DNA of 29,570 nucleotides from the NCBI GenBank assembly GCA_016716885.1, contig JADJUV010000105.1:1-29570 (forward strand), read 5' to 3'. Made by a program: the position numbers and the translations under genes. Shown in pieces: positions 24,203 to 29,570 of this stretch. This DNA is from Candidatus Trichofilum aggregatum. Lineage in GTDB: Bacteria; Chloroflexota; Anaerolineae; Promineifilales; Promineifilaceae. The notes below the pieces were generated by a model. It saw nothing but the letters and a program-made list of their open reading frames with translations, was not told the DNA's origin and searched no databases. How positions within the stretch are numbered: position 1 is the first letter of the stretch; each line of letters begins with the position of its first letter.

Positions 24203-24298
24203 GCTTGGGAAATCTTGTCTACACGGATAGGAGAAACACCGATGGCTTTGGCTTTTATCCGTGTTCTTCCTATCCGTGTATACACCGTTTTTCCAAGC
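24203..24298. repeat. Imperfect inverted repeat built on TACACGGATAGGA
   Basis: TACACGGATAGGA (24220-24232) is the exact reverse complement of 24268-24280, and GCTTGG (24203-24208) pairs with CCAAGC (24293-24298). A third copy of ATCCGTGT lies in the loop. No gene is visible in 23990-24469. Confidence 0.7.
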
Positions 24299-24369
24299 GA
24301 AGTCTTGGAAAGGAAGTAGTACCTTGTGAGTCAACTTCATATACCGATGGTAACTACTAAGCCTGTTGC

Positions 24370-24408
24370 CTGAGCTTGTCGAAGGCAAACGGGCTTCGAC
24401 AAGCTCAG
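24370..24408. repeat. CTGAGCTTGTCGAAG hairpin
   Basis: A perfect 15-bp stem (24370-24384 with 24394-24408) closes a nine-base loop. This word is a common dispersed palindrome in bacterial genomes. A degraded relative lies at 8034-8067. Confidence 0.8.
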
Positions 24409-24469
24409 CCCTCGAGAGGCTTAAGTTATGACCCTATCCACTACTTCTGTAAAGCTGTACTGAGTGGGG

Positions 24470-25867
24470 CTATTGTGGCGAGGGCGTTTCGCTGGTCACA
24501 GGGGTGTTGAGGTGAGCCAGCAACAAAGCAAAGAGAATAGCGGTTTGCCAATGGGTCGTGAGCCAGAGGGTGACATCAAACAGGCCAATCACTAACATGG
24601 CGCACCAGGGGGCGAGTTGGGCGAGGGTGACACGACGGTTTATGACCAGGTAGAAGGGGGCCAGGATCAGCCAAAGCCAGAGTAAACCACCGGGCACACC
24701 TAGCTCGGCTAGCATGAGGAGAGGGATGTTGTGTACCGTGAACGCGGCCGCGTCCAACCCCTTGGCGTAATCTGCATAATTGCCCAACCCAACCCCACGC
24801 TGCCAATTGATCATAATCACCTGTTGGGCCAGCTTAATAGCGGCCATGCGCTCATTAATAGACGTGGCTTCTAGCGGTTGATCAAAATTAGACAACCGGC
24901 TGAGGGCCAGATCACCATAAAGAAAGAGGCAAAGAGCCAACAGAAGAAAGGCGAAAACATAAGGAGCCAGGGTGTAAATAGTGAACCGTGAATGGTTAGC
25001 CCGGTTGGCGGGTAACACAGAAGATCGCGCCGCTAGAGTGGAACTAATTCGCCAGATCACAAAACCCACCAGGAAAGCCAGCCAGGCCGACCGGGAAAAA
25101 CTTACAAATAGCCCCATTAACCCCAGACCAATAACCAGGGGAAAAATAAGGTTCATCAGACCCCTGGGCCGTTCTCGTAACTGATTTTGCCAGGCGGGTA
25201 GAAGCAATAGAAGCATGACGGTGAGCAGGGAGCCGAGCAGATTAGGGTGCATGGTCAGGCCATATGCCCGCAACCAGTGAACCCCTCTGGCGCTCAAGAC
25301 GGTTACACCTGTGAAGGCGGGATTGAGGGGCAGTTCCCCTAACAGGGTTAACCCTAAATCTTTCTGGCTGAGGAATTGACCTAAGGCGACCAGGCTCTGG
25401 CACAAGGTGATGATAAGCAGCGGCCGCGACCAGTCGCGCCGATGGTTAATCAGGTATAGATAAACCAGCCAGGCCAAACTCAGCCCCATCCCCTGCAAAA
25501 ACGTGCGCCGGGTGGGGGCCGGGTCAAGGCTCAATAACCCCCACACGGTAAACATGAAAAACGGCAGGCTCAGTGCCCGCCGCCCCAGGTTGATAAAGGG
25601 GTGTTCGGGCTGACGAGAACGCCAAATCTGCACGCCCCAGCCGATGATAACTAGAAGCGGGAGCAGATTAAATAGACCCAACTTGACGGGTGCGCCCGCC
25701 CATTCTGCAAAACGGACCAGCGGCAACCAGGCAAAGGGGCCATAACGCCAGGATGGCGTGATCAAATTAAGGATCAGATACAGGGCAAAGGTGTAATGAA
25801 CCAGCCGGGTAAGAAATTTGCCGGAATTCTGAGAGGGAGAATCACTGTTTATAGGTGGATAGAGCAT
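24470..25867 (-). CDS. O-antigen ligase/polymerase-like membrane protein
   Basis: A 465-residue integral membrane protein with about ten hydrophobic helices and the Wzy_C/O-antigen-ligase signature: F-V-S-F-S-R-S-A-W-L-A-F in the middle and, after a periplasmic loop, G-V-G-L-G-N-Y ... V-H-N-I-P-L-L-M-L-A-E-L-G-V-P-G. The Arg and the V-H-N His are positions usually needed for glycan transfer from an undecaprenyl carrier. In a monoderm-like Chloroflexota cell with no LPS, it more likely polymerises or attaches an exopolysaccharide or S-layer glycan; this is inference. No glycosyltransferases are adjacent. ATG 25867 begins shortly before the first helix. Two GCGGCCGC copies (24744, 25420). Confidence 0.86.
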   Translation of the reverse strand: MLYPPINSDSPSQNSGKFLTRLVHYTFALYLILNLITPSWRYGPFAWLPLVRFAEWAGAPVKLGLFNLLPLLVIIGWGVQIWRSRQPEHPFINLGRRALSLPFFMFTVWGLLSLDPAPTRRTFLQGMGLSLAWLVYLYLINHRRDWSRPLLIITLCQSLVALGQFLSQKDLGLTLLGELPLNPAFTGVTVLSARGVHWLRAYGLTMHPNLLGSLLTVMLLLLLPAWQNQLRERPRGLMNLIFPLVIGLGLMGLFVSFSRSAWLAFLVGFVIWRISSTLAARSSVLPANRANHSRFTIYTLAPYVFAFLLLALCLFLYGDLALSRLSNFDQPLEATSINERMAAIKLAQQVIMINWQRGVGLGNYADYAKGLDAAAFTVHNIPLLMLAELGVPGGLLWLWLILAPFYLVINRRVTLAQLAPWCAMLVIGLFDVTLWLTTHWQTAILFALLLAHLNTPVTSETPSPQ

Positions 25868-25925
25868 CGTTAAACCTGTGCCAGCTTAATCGTAGCCGAT
25901 GCAACCTGACTGTCAACGTTTTTGG

Positions 25926-25955
25926 TTGTGTTGTTAAAGGAGAAAAGGTTACAAT
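25926..25955 (+). promoter_or_regulatory. Promoter candidate giving a leaderless mRNA
   Basis: TTGTGT (25926-25931), 18 bp spacer, TACAAT (25950-25955). The expected start about seven bases downstream falls on the ATG at 25962, so the transcript would have no leader. AAAGGAG at 25936-25942 is too far upstream to serve as its ribosome binding site. Confidence 0.4.
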
Positions 25956-25961
25956 AAAGTA

Positions 25962-26252
25962 ATGAATGGCGCGGCCGCGGGACTCATTTTCGCTTTTCTG
26001 TTAGCCACTGCTTATGGAGCTGGTTTTCATGTGCTCGTGGGTGGCCCTGCTCGCCGCCTGCCCCTTTATATGTTGGCTGCCTGGTTAGGCTTCACCTTAG
26101 GCCACTTTCTGGGAGCCGTGATCGGCATTACCTGGTTCAAACTAGGCACTGTTTACTTGTTGACCGCCAGCTTAGGGTCCTGGATAACACTGGTCCTGGC
26201 GCGCTGGCTCAGCCGCCCGGAAGAGGCAGAATCTCCTGAAGGAAACGACTGA
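25962..26252 (+). CDS. Small three-helix membrane protein
   Basis: A 96-residue hydrophobic protein with three predicted membrane helices (about 5-24, 33-55 and 60-84) and a charged tail rich in Glu. I do not recognise the family. A GCGGCCGC copy at codons 4-6 gives Ala-Ala-Ala in the first helix. It lies 92 bp before another membrane protein and two genes upstream of YtxH, so a shared envelope role is possible. The start has no properly spaced ribosome binding site and may be leaderless. Confidence 0.7.
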   Translation: MNGAAAGLIFAFLLATAYGAGFHVLVGGPARRLPLYMLAAWLGFTLGHFLGAVIGITWFKLGTVYLLTASLGSWITLVLARWLSRPEEAESPEGND

Positions 26253-26278
26253 TTTCGACATTCTACCTCCGGTATATT

Positions 26279-26306
26279 TTGTGCCACTCCCTAAAAATGG
26301 TATACT
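26279..26306 (+). promoter_or_regulatory. Extended -10 promoter for the 26345 gene
   Basis: TTGTGC (26279-26284), 16 bp spacer, TGG-TATACT (26298-26306). The 11-mer AATGGTATACT is identical to that at 2536-2546. It leaves a leader of about 30 nt. Confidence 0.6.
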
Positions 26307-26344
26307 CAAAAAGCTTAATCTAAAGTGAAGTAATCCATTAGAAC

Positions 26345-26797
26345 ATGACTGCAACCACTCAACCTACAGTATCATCAGCAGAACCGCAGCCGGAAAAATT
26401 AGTCCCAACCCTTTATGTCGTTTTGGGAGTGATCGGACTGGTTGTGGTGGTGGGCCTTTTAATCGCGCTGGTTCTCTGGCTGGCGAACAACTATGCTCCC
26501 CAATTAGAAGCCATTCGTGATATTTTCATCGTTATGCTGGCTTTTTCTTCTTGTGGGGTCTTACTCGTTGGTATTCTTGCTGTAATCATGCTCATCCGCC
26601 TGGTTAACATGCTGGAATTTGAGATTAAACCCATTTTGGAAAAGACGAACGAGACGATTAGCACTGTGCAGGGCACAACTCGTTTTGTTAGCCAGAATGT
26701 GGTGAAACCGACGATTACCATCAGTGGTTACGCGGCCGCAGTATCGAGTGGGTTACGCACTCTGTTAGGCAATCCCAAACGAAATTTACCAGATTAA
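26345..26797 (+). CDS. Small two-helix membrane protein of unknown function
   Basis: A 150-residue protein with a short polar N-terminus, two membrane helices (about 22-46 and 62-84) and a C-terminal amphipathic region (E-I-K-P-I-L-E-K-T-N-E-T-I-S-T-V-Q-G) resembling the coiled part of DUF948-like stress proteins. I cannot name the family. It precedes a YtxH gene by 78 bp, and DUF948-like and YtxH proteins are adjacent in several phyla, so an envelope or general-stress role is plausible. The spacer between them holds a weak TCGTTAT/ATAACGA hairpin (26815-26821, 26839-26845). Confidence 0.7.
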   Translation: MTATTQPTVSSAEPQPEKLVPTLYVVLGVIGLVVVVGLLIALVLWLANNYAPQLEAIRDIFIVMLAFSSCGVLLVGILAVIMLIRLVNMLEFEIKPILEKTNETISTVQGTTRFVSQNVVKPTITISGYAAAVSSGLRTLLGNPKRNLPD

Positions 26798-26875
26798 AAT
26801 GGGTTTTGGGTTCCTCGTTATGCGTGGGCGGAAAGTCAATAACGAAGAACAAATAACCTTAGAAGGAGATGGAAT

Positions 26876-27232
26876 ATGAGCGACAATAACGGTGGTGGCG
26901 ATATTGGGGCCTTTTTGGCCGGGTTTGTGATTGGTGGCTTGGTTGGCGCGGCCGCAGCGCTGATTTTGGCCCCCCAGTCCGGTGAAGAAACACGACATCA
27001 AATTGCGGATCGCGGCCGCGAATTGCGGCAAGTTAGTACCGAGCGTCTCCACGAGGTTCGGGCCAAAACAGAAGATTATCTGGCCGAAACCCAAGACCGA
27101 ATTAAGGACGTAACCAGCCAGGCTCAAGAACGGGCGCGCATTGTCCTTGACCAAGGCAAAGAGCGTGTCAGCCAGGTTGTCAATCGTGCTCGTGAAGACG
27201 AAAATCAGGGAGACACCTCTGCGGCCGCGTAA
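26876..27232 (+). CDS. YtxH domain-containing protein
   Basis: A 118-residue protein with one N-terminal Gly-rich membrane helix (F-L-A-G-F-V-I-G-G-L-V-G-A-A-A-A-L-I-L-A-P) and the family's hallmark L-A-P-Q-S-G-E-E-T-R. The remaining residues form a long charged helix or coiled coil. YtxH proteins are linked to general stress responses in Bacillus; their biochemical role is unknown. ATG 26876 follows AAGGAG at 26863-26868. Three GCGGCCGC copies in only 357 bp (26948, 27012, 27221), the last forming the C-terminal Ala-Ala-Ala, make this the highest local density relative to length. A clear terminator follows. Confidence 0.88.
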   Translation: MSDNNGGGDIGAFLAGFVIGGLVGAAAALILAPQSGEETRHQIADRGRELRQVSTERLHEVRAKTEDYLAETQDRIKDVTSQAQERARIVLDQGKERVSQVVNRAREDENQGDTSAAA

Positions 27233-27269
27233 GCAAGCACCTTTTTCTGCCAATCCTTACCAACCATAC

Positions 27270-27303
27270 AAGAGGCGTCTCCCCTGGGAACCGCCTCTTT
27301 TTT
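27270..27303 (+). terminator. Intrinsic terminator of the YtxH gene
   Basis: AAGAGGCG (27270-27277) pairs with CGCCTCTT (27292-27299) and runs into a T tract (27298-27303). The relA ATG at 27311 is only eight bases after it, so relA is probably partly dependent on readthrough or its own signal. Confidence 0.85.
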
Positions 27304-27310
27304 GTGTTTC

Positions 27311-28198
27311 ATGACCCACCATCCACCTACCACCCTCGACAGTCTCATTCCCTTACTCCCCCACGGCTTTGGCAGCAAACTGGCTGATGAGTGTCGCCGC
27401 GCTTATGATTTTGCCCTCCTCAGTCATGGGCAACAGCACCGCGAAACCGGCGAACTATACATTGAACACGATCTCGCCATCGCCAAAACCCTGGCTGAAC
27501 TAGGACTTGATGGCACTTCCATCATTGCCGGGTTGTTGCACGATATTTTACTCCCCCATACCAAAATCACCCTGGAAAAAGTGCTAAGTCTGTTCGGAAC
27601 TGAAGTTGCCTCTCTGGTTAAAGGGCTGGATAACCTCGAATCATATACCGAGCATGACAAATACCGCGCCTTCAAAGGGGATGATAGCGCCCACACCGCC
27701 GAAGAAATCCGCAAAGCCATTCTGGTCATCATTCAAGGTGACATTCGTGTCATCCTCATCCGCATGGCCGATTACCTGCAAGACCTGCGCAAAGGCAAAA
27801 CCCTGCCCCCCGACCGACAACTTACCCTGGCCAAAGAAGCCATGAATATTTACGCCCCCTTAGCCAACCGGCTGGGGGTGTGGCATCTTAAATGGGAGCT
27901 AGAAGACCTGGCCTTTCGTTACCTGGAAGCGGAGCGCTACAAAGAGATTGCCCGGCGCATTAACCAACGCCGCGATGAGCGGGATCGCCAAATAAAAATA
28001 GCCGTAGAAACTCTGGAAAGAGTCATCCAACAACGGGGTATCCAGGCCAAAGTATCAGGACGACCCAAACACATTTACTCCATCTACCGCAAAATGGAGC
28101 GCAAGAAAGTAGATTTTGGGCATATCCATGATATTCACGCCCTACGGGTCATCATCCAGATCGATAAACTGGCTCAGGATAGGGGCGAACGGAAGTGA
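27311..28198 (+). CDS. relA: RelA/SpoT homologue, N-terminal part (degenerate hydrolase and start of synthetase domain)
   Basis: The first 295 codons of a (p)ppGpp synthetase-type protein. The HD domain keeps His77-Asp78 in L-L-H-D, but the Glu-Asp that should follow (as in H-D-V-V-E-D-T) is Leu-Leu-Pro, and the later A-D-R-L-H-N-M-R-T motif is A-D-Y-L-Q-D-L-R-K, so pppGpp hydrolysis is probably lost. The synthetase domain begins with G-R-P-K-H-I-Y-S-I-Y-R-K-M and D-I-H-A-L-R-V-I-I. TGA-TAA at 28196-28201 then stops the frame; the rest follows in the same frame. Changing AAGTGATAAGAG to AAGGTGATAGAG (one G more, one A less) would read K-V-I-E-L-E-E-S-S-L-C-Y and restore a 746-residue protein. 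ATG 27311 was chosen over TTG 27302, which lies in the terminator tail. Confidence 0.82.
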   Translation: MTHHPPTTLDSLIPLLPHGFGSKLADECRRAYDFALLSHGQQHRETGELYIEHDLAIAKTLAELGLDGTSIIAGLLHDILLPHTKITLEKVLSLFGTEVASLVKGLDNLESYTEHDKYRAFKGDDSAHTAEEIRKAILVIIQGDIRVILIRMADYLQDLRKGKTLPPDRQLTLAKEAMNIYAPLANRLGVWHLKWELEDLAFRYLEAERYKEIARRINQRRDERDRQIKIAVETLERVIQQRGIQAKVSGRPKHIYSIYRKMERKKVDFGHIHDIHALRVIIQIDKLAQDRGERK

Positions 28199-28231
28199 TA
28201 AGAGCTAGAGGAGTCGAGCCTGTGTTATCAG

Positions 28232-29551
28232 TTGTTGGGCATCGTGCATAGTTTATGGTCGCCTGTGCCCCAAGAGTTTGATGATTACATCGCTCACCCC
28301 AAACCCAACGGTTATCAATCGTTGCATACGGCGGTAGTGGATGATCAGGGACAGACTTTAGAAGTGCAAATCCGCACGGACAAAATGGATGAATTTGCTG
28401 AGCGTGGGGTAGCGGCGCACTGGGCTTACAAAGAAGGAGCAGGCAAACAGGTCGTGAACCTAAACAAGCGGATTCAGGAGTTGCGTCAGACCTTGCTCAG
28501 TCTGCGCGATAGTGAAGATTCCCTGACCGATAGTGAACTGTTTAAGAGCGAAGTTTTATCCGAACGCATTTACGTGTTTACACCTAAAGGGGATGTCATT
28601 GATTTGCCTCTAGGGGCTACGGCCATAGATTTTGCCTATCACATTCATACCGAGTTAGGCCATCGTTGCCGGGGAGCCAAGATCAATGGCAAGATGGTCA
28701 GCCTGGATCACAAATTGGCCTCGGGCGACAAAGTAGAAATTATCAAGGCCAGCAAAGGGGGGCCAAGCCGGGACTGGATGAATGAGAGCCTGGGTTATAC
28801 GGGTGATCCACGTTCCAGGGCTAAAATTCGCCAATGGTTTCGCCAGCAGGAGCGGGAGAAGAACATTGAGTATGGCCGTGAGGTGGTGGAGAGGGAGATT
28901 AAACGGCTGAATGTGAATGCCCAATTGGCGGTGGCTGATGTGGCTCGTGGGATGCATTATGAGGATGTAGATTTGTTTCTGGCGCGGGTGGGGTTTGGGG
29001 ATATTCAAAGCAATCAGATTACCGGCGCTATTGCCCTGCTCCAGCGGGACATCAGGCCAGATGATGATCTGGCCCAACTGATCAAACCCCCGCCGATGAT
29101 GGCCCCCGGCAAAGGGCTGACGGTGAAAGGGGTTTCTGGATTACACACAAAACTAGCCGGATGTTGTTCGCCGATTGCCCCGGAACCGGTCATTGGTTAC
29201 ATCACCAGAGGCAAAGGGATTACCATTCACCGGGCTGATTGCCCTACGGTGGTCAATATTTCCGAGAAGGAACGTCTGATTGAGGTGGATTGGGGGCAGG
29301 AAGAGGAACGATACCCCATTCCGCTGGTGTTACGGGCGTATCAGCGGTCAGGGTTGGCCGAAGAAATATCCACGGTGGTCCGCGGCCGCAACATTCGCAT
29401 CCCCAAAGCCAAAACCACCACTAGTAACTCCATCACCACCGTCTATCTGGTGGCCGAAGTCGCCAGCCTGGCCGAACTGGATTGGGTCATCCACCGCTTC
29501 GAGAACATTGCCAACGTCTTTGAAGTCCGCCGCCAACGCTGGACGGAGTAA
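28232..29551 (+). CDS. relA: RelA/SpoT homologue, C-terminal part (synthetase end, TGS, ACT)
   Basis: In the same frame as the preceding fragment. It holds the second half of the synthetase domain (Y-Q-S-L-H-T-A-V, V-Q-I-R-T), a TGS domain (R-I-Y-V-F-T-P-K-G-D-V), a Cys-containing segment (L-A-G-C-C-S-P ... H-R-A-D-C-P) and a C-terminal ACT domain. The synthetase carries E-F-D-D (28274-28285), the EXDD charge signature of monofunctional RelA enzymes, rather than the R-x-K-D of bifunctional Rel. This agrees with the degraded HD motifs upstream. Neither fragment alone has the whole synthetase site, so as written the product would be inactive; I favour one gene with two compensating indels. TTG 28232 is only a nominal start. 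The sole GCGGCCGC is at 29382. Confidence 0.8.
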   Translation: MLGIVHSLWSPVPQEFDDYIAHPKPNGYQSLHTAVVDDQGQTLEVQIRTDKMDEFAERGVAAHWAYKEGAGKQVVNLNKRIQELRQTLLSLRDSEDSLTDSELFKSEVLSERIYVFTPKGDVIDLPLGATAIDFAYHIHTELGHRCRGAKINGKMVSLDHKLASGDKVEIIKASKGGPSRDWMNESLGYTGDPRSRAKIRQWFRQQEREKNIEYGREVVEREIKRLNVNAQLAVADVARGMHYEDVDLFLARVGFGDIQSNQITGAIALLQRDIRPDDDLAQLIKPPPMMAPGKGLTVKGVSGLHTKLAGCCSPIAPEPVIGYITRGKGITIHRADCPTVVNISEKERLIEVDWGQEEERYPIPLVLRAYQRSGLAEEISTVVRGRNIRIPKAKTTTSNSITTVYLVAEVASLAELDWVIHRFENIANVFEVRRQRWTE

Positions 29552-29570
29552 AATCTTTAGGAATGAATCG
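29552..29570. other. Window end
   Basis: Nineteen bases after the relA-type stop; nothing can be called. Confidence 0.3.

Larger units (their letters stand above)
180..29389. repeat. Dispersed octamer palindrome GCGGCCGC (52 copies across the window)
   Basis: I counted 52 copies by eye, the first at 180-187 and the last at 29382-29389, including an overlapping pair at 22907-22920. For a random sequence of this composition about one copy is expected. Around 26 copies are extended to the decamer CGCGGCCGCG. All but one (20352) lie inside genes or pseudogenes, although roughly 4 kb of the window is intergenic. Inside genes it is read mostly as Ala-Ala-Ala but also as Arg-Gly-Arg, Gly-Arg or Arg-Pro, so the constraint is on DNA rather than protein. 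Long gaps occur over the D12 methyltransferase and most of relA. It is analogous to the cyanobacterial HIP1 octamer; its function here is unknown. Confidence 0.93.

Noticed and set aside
180..29389. GCGGCCGC as the target of the local restriction-modification pair
   Set aside because: The modification enzyme is an adenine methylase and the octamer contains no adenine; restriction targets are normally avoided rather than enriched.

Overview
The window most likely comes from a member of the Chloroflexota (Anaerolineae-like). This is inferred from style rather than a marker gene: secreted proteins with long Thr/Pro stalks, a surface protein ending in a V-F-L-P-F-V-V motif, a LysM/glycoside-hydrolase lipid-free secreted enzyme, a giant Ser/Thr kinase with an FHA domain and extracellular modules, a DUF4058 protein, and intergenic spaces packed with short palindromic repeats. 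GC is in the mid-50s percent by eye.

Layout. Positions 1-2349 (minus) hold an alpha/beta-hydrolase remnant and an ABC-F ATPase gene, both broken by many single-base indels that mostly fall in homopolymers. The ABC-F gene has a clear promoter and a long leader with a three-codon upstream ORF and an anti-Shine-Dalgarno arm. Positions 2614-9620 (plus) carry DUF4058, transaldolase, a lipoprotein with three DsbA-like domains, an HPr-kinase-like ATPase and two secreted surface proteins. Positions 9772-16159 (minus) carry a SacI-type restriction enzyme with a D12 adenine methyltransferase, a small-molecule-type methyltransferase, an M1 aminopeptidase, and a C39-like peptidase overlapping a small partner gene. 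Positions 16160-18427 are repeat-rich (a 244-bp MITE-like element with a 10-bp target duplication, two copies of a hairpin element, CACAGAG-type repeats) around a frameshifted solo mcrC. Positions 18428-23989 (plus) carry a three-LysM glycoside hydrolase and the kinase-FHA-TM-TSP3 protein. Positions 24470-25867 (minus) encode an O-antigen-ligase-like protein. Positions 25962-29551 (plus) carry two small membrane proteins, a YtxH protein and a RelA/SpoT homologue split by two adjacent in-frame stops.

Most striking is a genome-signature-like repeat: the palindrome GCGGCCGC occurs 52 times by my manual count (about one expected), half of them as CGCGGCCGCG, nearly all inside genes and in every reading phase. 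It resembles the HIP1 phenomenon of cyanobacteria but with a different word. The second most interesting item is the ABC-F leader, whose tiny uORF ends exactly where the anti-SD arm begins, the architecture expected of antibiotic-responsive translational attenuation.

The indel-rich left end, the mcrC frameshift and the relA interruption can all be repaired by one-base homopolymer changes, so assembly error is a serious alternative to real gene decay.
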